This document shows positions 7,183 through 16,200 of a stretch of 64,000 nt of DNA, piece after piece. A program made the position numbers and the translations under genes. Location of the stretch: the IMG/VR virus record IMGVR_UViG_3300043426_000266, positions 124,001 to 188,000 of that record; one strand, given 5' to 3'. Each line of letters opens with the position of its first letter. Position 1 is the stretch's first letter. The notes beneath the pieces are model-generated. The model did not search any database, was not told the DNA's origin, and was given only the letters and a program-made list of their open reading frames with translations. The stretch is from a virus.

Positions 7183-8136
7183 ATGTCAACAGTCAACGAA
7201 ACACGCGCACATTCACTCACCTTCGGTGAAGCAATGCATATTTTAACCAGGGACAAGCGACCAATTATTTGTTCACTATGGTCTGCAGATGAACAGTTAT
7301 CAGTTAACACCAATACAGTTAGAGTAGCTGAAAAGGATTTATGGAATCCGTTGAATAAAAAGGTCGCTAAACAAAATGGCGGCTTTGTAAAGAATTTACC
7401 CTACTTTACTAAAGTAAAAGGCGATACCGTTCAAATGGGTTGGACACCCACTCAAGAGGAGATGCTAGCTGAGTGGCGAGTCGCCGGCTTCTATAATTTA
7501 TTATTCTCACTCAAGAGAAAGACAAACAGTCAAACCTTAGACGAAACGATTGAGTTGGAGTATCAACCTGGTGATGCGAACTTTGATTTTAGATTATCGC
7601 CTTATTGGATGTTGTATAGCCAAAATATGGTAAAAGAAAACGTCCCCGTTGTATTTGCATCCACGGATATGACTACAAACATTATCAATTGTTTAATTTA
7701 CGATTCAATGTTAGCGAGTTATAACTCCGAACTACTAACCCCTATTTACGAGGGGTTTGTATTGAAGAAAGAAGATATCGCGAATGGTTCTTGGCGAGAT
7801 TTATTAAATCAACGATCGTCGCTATATACTCTTGCAACAATCGAAGATGCCGGACAATCTTTTGTTAACTTTATACAGGAGCTAACGGACCGGCCTATTT
7901 TAATTGCGGATGCAAAAACCATGACCAGTGAAACAGTCCAATTAGCAATTTCACAACACGAAGCTTTATCTGGTATTGAAATAAATCCGAACTGGGTTTT
8001 AATCGATTTTGAATCTGGTATTGAAATAAATCCGAACTGGGTTTTAATCGATTTTGATGAGCAAGCAGATTATTCTCTTGCAAAAAGTGCTTCAATTTCA
8101 GATGAAGGTAACGACAATGAAGATAGCTTTTTTTAA
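7183..8136 (+). CDS. Unknown 317-aa protein with recent internal tandem duplication
   Basis: ATG 7183 after TAGGAGA. A globular soluble protein with no family I recognise. Near the C-terminus a 15-residue unit (SGIEINPNWVLIDFE) occurs twice in tandem, from a 45-bp direct repeat differing at one base (7969-8013 and 8014-8058). The reading frame is kept. The repeat is young, or an assembly artefact. The gene overlaps the next by 20 bases. Confidence 0.7.
   Translation: MSTVNETRAHSLTFGEAMHILTRDKRPIICSLWSADEQLSVNTNTVRVAEKDLWNPLNKKVAKQNGGFVKNLPYFTKVKGDTVQMGWTPTQEEMLAEWRVAGFYNLLFSLKRKTNSQTLDETIELEYQPGDANFDFRLSPYWMLYSQNMVKENVPVVFASTDMTTNIINCLIYDSMLASYNSELLTPIYEGFVLKKEDIANGSWRDLLNQRSSLYTLATIEDAGQSFVNFIQELTDRPILIADAKTMTSETVQLAISQHEALSGIEINPNWVLIDFESGIEINPNWVLIDFDEQADYSLAKSASISDEGNDNEDSFF
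7969..8058 (+). repeat. 45-bp tandem direct repeat inside coding sequence
   Basis: Two adjacent 45-base copies, 44 of 45 bases identical (last codon GAA versus GAT). In-frame duplication of 15 codons. Confidence 0.95.
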
Positions 8137-8578
8137 CAATATATTTCTTATTGTTGCTGGCGTGGGGATGTTAATAAACATCCTCGCGTTTTACAGCAGC
8201 TTAAGAATTCTTAAAATGAATCAAAAAGTTTATTCCAATAAACTCAATGATAAACTATACCAATTTTCATTTAACACTCGATTTCATCTAACCATTTTAG
8301 TGTTTAATCTAGCGGTGTTTTTGTACAGTATTTATATTTTTGATTTAGATACCTTGTCTAAAACAAGTCAAAAATTAGTTTGGTTAAATTCAACCTTTCT
8401 CGTTTACATGTTTCTTTTCTTCGTAGTGTTGGATACTTTTACGATGCCAAGACTTTGGTTGAATAAAATGAAGAACCATAAAAAGATTATGTTCAGGGAA
8501 TTCGGTTATGTTGTAACTTTCTTTCTAACATTATCGATAAATTTTGTGATTTATTTTATTGAATTCAAAAATGTTTAA
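8117..8578 (+). CDS. Small integral membrane protein with four transmembrane segments
   Basis: I start at ATG 8117 (MKIAFFNN), behind GAAGGTAACG and overlapping the upstream stop; an in-frame ATG at 8054 lies deep in the upstream gene. This gives 153 aa. Four hydrophobic stretches: residues 6-26, 55-75, 90-110 and 132-150, with basic residues between. Phage membrane proteins of this size can be holins, superinfection-exclusion proteins or membrane anchors; nothing here decides which. Four segments and a location away from the endolysin make a classical holin less likely. Confidence 0.6.
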   Translation: MKIAFFNNIFLIVAGVGMLINILAFYSSLRILKMNQKVYSNKLNDKLYQFSFNTRFHLTILVFNLAVFLYSIYIFDLDTLSKTSQKLVWLNSTFLVYMFLFFVVLDTFTMPRLWLNKMKNHKKIMFREFGYVVTFFLTLSINFVIYFIEFKNV

Positions 8579-8600
8579 ACATATATTATCAACATGATTT
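8577..8600 (+). promoter_or_regulatory. Early-type promoter box upstream of groEL-like gene
   Basis: ACATATATTATCAACATGATTTA, a good match to the recurring box, about 40 bases before ATG 8639. Confidence 0.65.
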
Positions 8601-8638
8601 AACGATCAACTTTAATTATCTTATCGGAGTAATACCTA

Positions 8639-10285
8639 ATGCAGGCTAAGAAAATAATTTTCGGTGCGGACGCGCGCGCTTTAATGCTAGAAGGCGCGGA
8701 TATTCTTGCACGCGCAGTAACAGCCACACTAGGACCTCGCGGTCGTAATGTTATCATTAAGAAGGCTTATGGCGTTCCGCATATTACCAAGGATGGTGTA
8801 AGCGTTGCAAAAGAAGTTGTTCTTGAGGATGAGTTTCAAGATATGGGCTCATCTCTTATTTTAGACGCAGCTTCAAGAACAAATGAAACAGTAGGAGATG
8901 GAACTTCTTCAAGTACTGTTGTTGCTAATGCAATCCTACAGGAAGGTAACCGCTATATTCTTAATGGTTCTGACCCTATGGATATTAAACGTGGTATGGA
9001 TATCGCGCTAATGGAAGTGTTGGATCTACTTCCTAAAGTAGCAATCTCAGTAGCAACCAAAGAACAAATCATTGCAGTTGCTAAAATTTCAGCAAACAAT
9101 GATGTAAAGATAGCCAAACTAATTACCGAAGCGATCGAAGCTGTAGGTAAAGATGGTTTGATTACCGTGGAGAGAGGCGGCTCTAAAGATGAGATTGAGA
9201 CAATCAATGGATTCAATATAGACGAAGGGTATTTAACCCCAACTTCAATCACCAATCAAAGTCGTATGGTCGTTGAGTACAATAACCCTTACATTGTGTT
9301 GATTGACCACGAGGTTAATACCCCAGATGATATTTTACGCGTATTAGAGATCGCACGTGCTGATAAAGTTCCAATGATCATTATTGCGCATAGTTTCTCT
9401 GATGAGGTTATTGAACTAATTAATCTCAATAATTTAAAAGGGGTTTTTTCGGTTTGCACAATCACTGCTGAGGGCTACAGTTCGCGTCGCAGTGATATAT
9501 TAAAAGATATCGCAATTTATTCTGGCGGCGAGGTTATCTCTAATACTTCTGGAATTAATCTGCGTGGGGCATCAGCTCGTTATTTTGGTAAAGTCTCGAA
9601 GGTAACGGCTAGCCGTACCGAGACTTCGATCATTGGTGAGACGGGCGACAAAACTATGATTCAAACCCGAGTTGATTCGATTAAGAATCAACTCGAAATA
9701 GAAACGAATCAATTCAATAAAGATAAACTTACCGAACGATTATCTCGTTTAACAAATGGGGCTGCTTTAATTCGAGTAGGTGGTTTAACTGAAGTTGAGA
9801 TGAAGGAGCGTAAAGACCGCATCGATGATGCAATCTGTGCAGCGCGCGCGGCAAGCGCAGAAGGTATTGTCCCAGGTGGCGGTGTTACACTGCTTCGAAT
9901 TGCGAAACATCTCAAAGATTCGTTTTTAAAAGATACCGATCTACTGGCGAATGAAGATCAAATTATCGGAGTTAAAATCCTGATTAAGGCACTTCAATCA
10001 CCCGCGGAAAAGATCTTAGAAAACGCAGGAGAAAAAATCGACGTAATTATCGAAAAAGTTTTAAGCGAAAATCATTTCTCATACGGGTATGATTCAGCGG
10101 CCCGCCAATTCGGTAACCTTGTTGATCTCGGAGTAATTGATCCGGTTAAGGTCACACGTTTAGTTGTTGAGAACGCTGTGGGGGTTGCTTCGTTAATGTT
10201 GACTACTGAGGTAATGATTGGTTTTGCTGAAAGTAAAAAACCCAATGCAATCGATGTATACAAAGGGAAGGCTGATAACTTTTAA
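8639..10285 (+). CDS. groEL: Phage chaperonin, GroEL-like
   Basis: ATP-driven folding chaperone, 548 aa, full length for the family. Conserved group I residues include GPRGRNV, KDGVSVAKEV (Asp52), VGDGTSSST (Asp87, cellular form GDGTTTAT), and DDAICAARAASAEGIVPGGG, where D corresponds to the ATPase Asp398. The Gly-Met C-terminal tail of bacterial GroEL is missing; the protein ends IDVYKGKADNF. Phages EL and OBP also encode a GroEL, and the EL chaperonin works without a GroES; no GroES gene is seen here. It has its own early-type promoter and ends in a hairpin over the stop codon. It may fold phage proteins such as the lysin or RNAP pieces. Confidence 0.95.
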   Translation: MQAKKIIFGADARALMLEGADILARAVTATLGPRGRNVIIKKAYGVPHITKDGVSVAKEVVLEDEFQDMGSSLILDAASRTNETVGDGTSSSTVVANAILQEGNRYILNGSDPMDIKRGMDIALMEVLDLLPKVAISVATKEQIIAVAKISANNDVKIAKLITEAIEAVGKDGLITVERGGSKDEIETINGFNIDEGYLTPTSITNQSRMVVEYNNPYIVLIDHEVNTPDDILRVLEIARADKVPMIIIAHSFSDEVIELINLNNLKGVFSVCTITAEGYSSRRSDILKDIAIYSGGEVISNTSGINLRGASARYFGKVSKVTASRTETSIIGETGDKTMIQTRVDSIKNQLEIETNQFNKDKLTERLSRLTNGAALIRVGGLTEVEMKERKDRIDDAICAARAASAEGIVPGGGVTLLRIAKHLKDSFLKDTDLLANEDQIIGVKILIKALQSPAEKILENAGEKIDVIIEKVLSENHFSYGYDSAARQFGNLVDLGVIDPVKVTRLVVENAVGVASLMLTTEVMIGFAESKKPNAIDVYKGKADNF

Positions 10286-10296
10286 GTTATCAGTTT
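10272..10296 (+). terminator. Hairpin at the end of groEL
   Basis: CTGATAACTT/(T)AAGTTATCAG inverted repeat spanning the stop codon, followed by only a short T run, so a weak terminator or mRNA stabiliser. Confidence 0.5.
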
Positions 10297-10323
10297 CATA
10301 AACTTTAATATAAGGATTTTGCA

Positions 10324-11229
10324 ATGGATTTAATTAACGAAAAACGTGGTCTAATCGGGTATAAACTTAATCCGGTTGGGCCACACGTCTTCACTTACAA
10401 AGACATCGACCATAGCCAACCTATTTTTGGATTTTTAGGGGTTAAACTGGGTAACAAAACTATCTATATCGAAGTGATCTCTACTGCTGAAACTCGATTC
10501 TTAATGGGTTTGATTTTAAAAGCTATTATTGCTGAGAGCCACACAACTGATAGAGTTTACAACGAGGTGGATACGATTGATGCACTAATATCCCTGGGAT
10601 TTAATGTGGTGGGTATTAGTTCGATTAATAGACGTGAAGACACCTTGCTTCATGACTTTGAAACCACATACCCGAACTACCTTGTTGCCAAAAAGCACTT
10701 TAAACCAAGTACTCAGCTGGCATCGACCGCGACTTATTTAAGGCGCTCATCGTATCAAGTTAGATTGGAGATCATTAGAGAGATATCTAATTCTAACTTT
10801 GACAACAAACACCTTGCCCCAGAGAGTTTTAATTATCAACAACGTTATATTCCTGTTAAGTATCATAATACCAACAGAAACACGATGTTAAACTTCCACC
10901 AACAACTTTGGTTAACTAATATTCCATTCCCCAACTTTTCTAAATTCTTTGATGTGTTCTTTGAAGCAGTAGATGTTTTGGTTGCGAGTCTACATCGTAG
11001 ATACGCAAATGAAAATATTTACCACAGAATCTTTGCTTCATTGAGTATTTTGAAGGTAAATGGGTTTACGTTTAGACCAGCAATGATTACCCGCATGGCA
11101 AAAGGTCAATTTGTCATTACACACCGACCATATCTACAGCAAGATCGTTTATTATCAAAAGATGATTATCTGTTATTAAAACCAGTGGTTGACGCACTCT
11201 CGATATTATCAAAAGAGGTTAAACAATGA
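10324..11229 (+). CDS. Unknown 301-aa protein
   Basis: ATG 10324 follows AAGGATTTTGCA. A soluble, basic, mixed alpha/beta protein with no motif I recognise. Its stop overlaps the start of the HD hydrolase gene (ATGA at 11226-11229), so the two are coupled and may share a process. Confidence 0.65.
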   Translation: MDLINEKRGLIGYKLNPVGPHVFTYKDIDHSQPIFGFLGVKLGNKTIYIEVISTAETRFLMGLILKAIIAESHTTDRVYNEVDTIDALISLGFNVVGISSINRREDTLLHDFETTYPNYLVAKKHFKPSTQLASTATYLRRSSYQVRLEIIREISNSNFDNKHLAPESFNYQQRYIPVKYHNTNRNTMLNFHQQLWLTNIPFPNFSKFFDVFFEAVDVLVASLHRRYANENIYHRIFASLSILKVNGFTFRPAMITRMAKGQFVITHRPYLQQDRLLSKDDYLLLKPVVDALSILSKEVKQ

Positions 11230-11768
11230 TTGGACCATCAATTGATGAAACTGAACATTTCATCATACAAGCTCATGGTCAGCAGACCAGGCGGGGATTA
11301 GAAGTCCCTTACTACACACACCCACAAGCAGTTGCAAAATTTGCAGTAGAGTTATTAGTAAAGTACGCACCGCTTGTAGAGGAAGAAGACGCCGAGATTA
11401 TTATCAAATTATCTTTGTTACATGACGTAGTTGAAGATACCCCGGTGTCAATTGAAATGCTTGGTAAAATGGGTTATCCAATAAAGTTACTAAATTCACT
11501 CCATCTACTTACTAAGTTTGATGATGAGTTCGGTAAGGAAACTCATAACGAAGCAATTGCCCGTATCATCGATTCCGGGGATATATATGCAATCGTTGTT
11601 AAGATTGCGGATACACACCATAATTCACTATTGCAAGGTAGCGACATTACCTGGCTTATTGAACAAGGTAAGGATCCTGCGTGTCACTCTAGACGTTATT
11701 TAGAGTCAAACGAGCGACTCATGGAATCTGAAACATTTATTAAATTCTGTGAGGTACATCGTGGATGA
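11226..11768 (+). CDS. SpoT/MESH1-like HD hydrolase, candidate (p)ppGpp hydrolase
   Basis: A 180-aa single-domain protein of the RelA/SpoT HD superfamily. Metal and substrate residues are recognisable: YYTHPQAVA (H32), LLHDVVEDTP (H66, D67, E70, D71) and VVKIADTHHN (D129, N133). They match SpoT YITHPVAVA, LLHDVIEDTP and KLADRLHN. There is no synthetase, TGS or ACT domain, so it is a small alarmone hydrolase. It could remove host (p)ppGpp or a related nucleotide made during infection. The family also includes enzymes acting on other nucleotides, so the substrate is open. Coupled to the upstream gene; the downstream gene starts before its stop. Confidence 0.75.
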   Translation: MIGPSIDETEHFIIQAHGQQTRRGLEVPYYTHPQAVAKFAVELLVKYAPLVEEEDAEIIIKLSLLHDVVEDTPVSIEMLGKMGYPIKLLNSLHLLTKFDDEFGKETHNEAIARIIDSGDIYAIVVKIADTHHNSLLQGSDITWLIEQGKDPACHSRRYLESNERLMESETFIKFCEVHRG

Positions 11769-12030
11769 TGTTCAAGAAGGTTTTGTTTTAGTGATACTCG
11801 CTTCGATGAAATTAAATTCGACGGTTATAAGAAACATCCATAAAAAGAAAGGGTTCTTGGGTAACCGGGAACCTGATTCAACAGTACAAATCTACTCAAC
11901 TATGGACACCCATTCAATTGAAGAGATTATTGTTAAAGTTAAAAAGTATTCCAATTTTGAACTCTATACACACGGTAGCATCGCTAGCAATGATAAGTTC
12001 ATTAGACAGATTACAGATTTAATGTTCTAG
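11761..12030 (+). CDS. Unknown 89-aa protein
   Basis: Most likely starts at GTG 11761, preceded by GAGG and overlapping the HD hydrolase by 8 bases; a GTG at 11749 is also possible. No recognised domain; strand-helix pattern with basic residues. Closed by the terminator at 12037-12054. Confidence 0.55.
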   Translation: MDDVQEGFVLVILASMKLNSTVIRNIHKKKGFLGNREPDSTVQIYSTMDTHSIEEIIVKVKKYSNFELYTHGSIASNDKFIRQITDLMF

Positions 12031-12036
12031 ACGTAG

Positions 12037-12054
12037 ATGGGGATTCGTCCCCAT
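12037..12054 (+). terminator. Hairpin terminator with TTCG loop
   Basis: ATGGGGA-TTCG-TCCCCAT. The same GGGGATTCGTCCCC core appears at 35908. Confidence 0.65.
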
Positions 12055-12086
12055 TCGTTTCATAATTTTAATCGGAACCAATAAAA

Positions 12087-12527
12087 ATGATTTTACTTTA
12101 TTCTCTTATATTTCTATTTTCAATTACTTTTATAGGGTGTTTAATTTTATTTTTTCACACATCGGCATTATTGGAGATCGTGTTTGTTAGTGTGAAAATA
12201 GACCGATCAACTAATCCCCATATTGTGATAAAAATAGACACGTTTGGTAAACGAGAAGTTTTTAATTATAGATTAAAAAATTTGAATGATTTAGAGGTAG
12301 TTATTTCAAATTTGATTATAAGTAAGTTTGCATATAGTTTAAATAAATCTGAAATAAACCATCTTAGAAACTCTATCGGGGACACTAGAGATTTTTATCT
12401 GGATCTAATTTGTTCAAAGAAATTAAATGTTAAGTTAACAGCTATTTATCAAGAAGGAAAATCAGTATGTCAGAAACGCAAATCACAGATGAGAAATTTC
12501 AAAAGCTCACCAAGGGTTTTAACTTAA
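12087..12527 (+). CDS. Unknown protein with N-terminal membrane anchor
   Basis: A 146-aa protein. Residues 2-24 form one strongly hydrophobic segment (LLYSLIFLFSITFIGCLILFF), likely an uncleaved signal anchor, followed by a soluble basic domain. Its 3' end overlaps the next gene by 61 bases in another frame. No function recognised. Confidence 0.55.
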   Translation: MILLYSLIFLFSITFIGCLILFFHTSALLEIVFVSVKIDRSTNPHIVIKIDTFGKREVFNYRLKNLNDLEVVISNLIISKFAYSLNKSEINHLRNSIGDTRDFYLDLICSKKLNVKLTAIYQEGKSVCQKRKSQMRNFKSSPRVLT

Positions 12528-12919
12528 CACCACAAGTTCAAACAAACGTGTTTTCGTTATACAGTCATATGGTGGTAGAAACCAAACACAAAATGAATCT
12601 ATCCTCGATTCTTACTTTAATCAAAGACCGAATTGTAAATCAAGAGGTTAGACATAAGCGAACAACCAATGATCTAGCTTCAAAAGAAACTCAATTATCA
12701 GCCCATGAAAAGAAACGCTTGAACGAACGTTTAAAATCCATCGAGTTTAAGCTAATTGGGTTAAAAGGGAAAAGAGATTTAATTACACATTTGATCAATT
12801 CCATTATCATTGAGAATGCAGATGGTAATCCTCAATGTGTTGAGTGTGGAAAATCGTTTAAATATAAAACTGAATCAAAGGTAACAGAACATGCGTCTAA
12901 GTCTGAAACAGTTGAATGA
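12467..12919 (+). CDS. Unknown helical protein with a C-terminal CxxC
   Basis: ATG 12467 lies behind AAGGAAAATC. A 150-aa protein with a long charged helix or coiled coil over residues 50-110 and one PQCVECGKSF zinc-knuckle-like motif near residue 125. One CxxC alone suggests dimer-shared metal binding or a degenerate finger. Overlaps both neighbours. Confidence 0.6.
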   Translation: MSETQITDEKFQKLTKGFNLTPQVQTNVFSLYSHMVVETKHKMNLSSILTLIKDRIVNQEVRHKRTTNDLASKETQLSAHEKKRLNERLKSIEFKLIGLKGKRDLITHLINSIIIENADGNPQCVECGKSFKYKTESKVTEHASKSETVE

Positions 12920-13223
12920 GATTTATGAGGAAACTCAGTCATTAGAAGTAACTGACTTGCGTTGGAATGGTAGAGAGTCGAATCAACAATCCGACTCTTT
13001 GTCAAAACGTTATTATCTCGATTTAGAACTTGAAAAATACCGAGTTCGTATTTATAAGTACGTGTATTTACATCTGGTAACTTTCTCTATTCGTATCATT
13101 GATGTAGGTGAAGGTAAACCGCTACCCCCTACACTCAGTAGAGAATTTAAACAGCGCAAAAAAGAATACATTACTTTATTAAAGTCAAAATTTAAACACA
13201 CTCCGCTAAATCAATCGGCATAA
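12891..13223 (+). CDS. Unknown 110-aa basic protein
   Basis: Starts inside the previous gene (29-base overlap) and is the last plus-strand gene before the tail-fibre block. Lys/Arg-rich with aromatic strand segments (YRVRIYKYVYLHLV). No domain recognised. Confidence 0.6.
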   Translation: MRLSLKQLNEIYEETQSLEVTDLRWNGRESNQQSDSLSKRYYLDLELEKYRVRIYKYVYLHLVTFSIRIIDVGEGKPLPPTLSREFKQRKKEYITLLKSKFKHTPLNQSA

Positions 13224-13252
13224 AAAATAGGGCTCTAGAGCCCTATTTTTTT
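13222..13252. terminator. Bidirectional terminator between convergent genes
   Basis: AAAAAATAGGGCTC/GAGCCCTATTTTTT, A-rich on the left and T-rich on the right, so it serves both the plus-strand gene ending at 13223 and the minus-strand fibre gene ending at 13252. Confidence 0.9.
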
Positions 13253-16200
13253 TATGCTGTTCCAACATTATACGGTAGATTGATAATTTCAACCCCAGTA
13301 TCAGTTCTTACTTCAACGTGTACAAACAACCCACCAGCAACAACAGTGAATGTGTTAGATGCAACAGGAGCACCATCGACATAATCCACAACTACTTCGG
13401 TATCAGATGTTCTTGACAATTTGATGCTATCAATTGCCAATGCATCACCATCAACCAAATCCGCAGTTACAAAATCTTTTAATGTCGTAACAATACTTCC
13501 TGAGTTATCCACATTAAACAAAGAGATATGTCCGACATTCGTCGTCCTTGCAGTTGTAATATTAGAACTCACTGCTAAGTAAATGTCAATACTCTTCACC
13601 CCAACGTTATCAAATTGAGTTACGTCAAATTCAACAAAGTAATCCGTGGAAATACTGGTTGCCGTTGAATACTGGTCAATTAAAATAGGCGAACCTACGG
13701 TGCCGATATTAAATTGATTCGATCGATTCCAATAGTGAATTTTATTTACAAAGTCATTTATTGAACCAGACGAAATCCAATCCGCTTCTGTATTTTCTAC
13801 CCCGTCTACTGTAACCAAAGTCGGTTCTACGTCAGCTGCTTCGACAAATAACCCCTCTAAGTAAAAACGATTTGCATTTTCACCATCAGTAAATATTGTT
13901 CGTTGGTGAGTAATAACATCACTACCATCTAATAAAGCTACTTCAAAGATCAAACTAGAAATAGTTCTAATTTTTATCTTAGCAGGCAGGCTACCAAACA
14001 ATTCACCGAATAGATCAACACCATTCTCTTTTACTGTAAGAGATCCACCGCCAGTACTGGTATAAACAACTTCAATGAACTTAATGGATTCGTCTCCAGA
14101 TCGTAGTCCAATGTTGTACGTGACATCACCAGTCGGTGTGCCTAGGTCAGGCACAGTATAAACTACAACCTCGTTAATAGAGTTTGGTCGATGCGCTTGA
14201 TACCCATTAAACGTATCTGGAGTGATTTCAATCGTTCCGAATTCATCCCAACCCAGAATTGTGCCGTTGTATATCCCATTGGTTAAAACGAAACCGTTAG
14301 GTACAACAATCGCCGCAGGCAACAACTCTCTAATCCAGACAAACCCACCGTGCTCATCAGCTGCCGCTGTAACATTAGCACCTATGAGCAAAGTGACATC
14401 CAATGGAACAGGAACAATCAGCGGAAGACTCACCGAGATCGCCCCATTTCGTGTGCCTAGGTCAGGTGATGTACCATCTAAACCTCGATGTAACTCTTCT
14501 ATTTGTTTAAACAAATATGGGAATACCAGATTAGATTTATAACCCACCCCACCAATATAACCAAATGGATCATTACCCTTAGAAGTGATACCCCCAACAA
14601 TTAATGCATCCTCACCCATGGTTTCCTGAGAAACGTACACTTCCCCAGAATCACTTGCCTTGTAAACTCGTACCCACTTACCAATTAGATCAATCACCCC
14701 GCCAGTGTACTCACAAGGAGCACCAGCAATCAAACGATAATAGCCTGGTGCCAATGTCACGTTTTGCGTTGATTGGTTATCAGTTATAGTGCCAGAGTTA
14801 AAACGATATAACGTACCATCTGCTTCAACATATGGAAAATCATTCGAAGGTTCAAAGACATTTTGGCTAAACCGACTCAACAAATCCAACTGTCTTTGCA
14901 TTTTCTCAATAACAGTTTGGATAGAATCCCCGGTTGCAGGGCGTTCAGGATTTGTTGCAACATTAAACTCAGTTAATAGGATTGTTTCCGCGGTAATCTC
15001 TGGATGAGTATGTGATGTCGCTGCTTTAGCATTCAACGCAGCTTGTAACCCAGTCACATTTGCAATGGTGTGCGTATGTGCTGTTGCTGCTTTACCGTCC
15101 ACTGACGAGGTTAACGTTGATAGTGCAGTTGCTAACCCAGTGATATCGTTAATAACGTGCGTATGTGCTGTTGCCGCTTTGCCTGCTACAGCTGAGTATA
15201 AGCCAGTTAACTCACCAGCTAAACCAGTAATGTCGGTTATAAGGTGAACATGACCCGTATTGCTTTTATTATTTAAAGCGGTAGCTATCCCATCAAGTTG
15301 TGTACCTAAACCTTGTACTTGACTGATCACGTGCCCGTGGCTTAAAATAGCCTCTTCCAACTGTTGTTGTTTAGAAGAAGAACGTAAAATAATAATCCTA
15401 GTTTTGTTGCTATAAAAGAAGAAGCAATCCCCAGGATATAACTTACGACTATTAATTTCACATTCTACAGAAACTCGATAAAGTTTTCCATTCTCTAAGT
15501 CAAATGGGAGGTTGTAAACCGTTAGAGACGTGTTAACAAACGCGTAACTCAGTGAGGTGAGTGTATTATCAACCTCAATGAAATGCATAAAATTAAATAC
15601 AACACCAGCGTCAACAGTTAGAACAGGGAAATTATCTAAATATAAAGAAAGAACACCATCATCTCTCTCCAACCGCAATGCTGTATTATTCCCGTCTTCA
15701 CCAACAATTGCTAATCCTTCTTCACTAAACAATGAATTGCTTACAGTGATCTTAGCCTGTCTTTCTAAGTCACCATTACCAATGTCAACGTCATTGTACT
15801 CTAATTTAACGATGAGGTGATCTGACGTATCTGTTAAAATATCATCCGTTTCAATAAATCTTAACTCGACTGACTCACCCTGAATGAATGTAAGTGTTGC
15901 TGGATTTTCACCAAGCCATTCATAAGCAAATTCAAGTGCATTGGTGGGCGAAGATAAATCCCCTGAGAACACATCACCTGTTACAACAATATCCGGTCGT
16001 GTATCAGGAATAAGAATACCGCCAGAACTTTGAATAACTTCTTCAACAACGATTGATTCAGGTTCTAAAATGAAATTTAAATCAGGGAATTGAGTCAAAC
16101 GTAACAAACTATTTTCATCAAGTGTAGGTAACCCTTCTGGAGCATTTAATAAACTATTCGGTAGCAGTGCATCTAACACATCAGGTAAACCGTTGATCTC

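Noticed and set aside
8953-10263. Minus-strand frames across groEL
   Set aside because: Shadows of a certain gene; low-complexity Ser/Ile-rich products and no ribosome sites.
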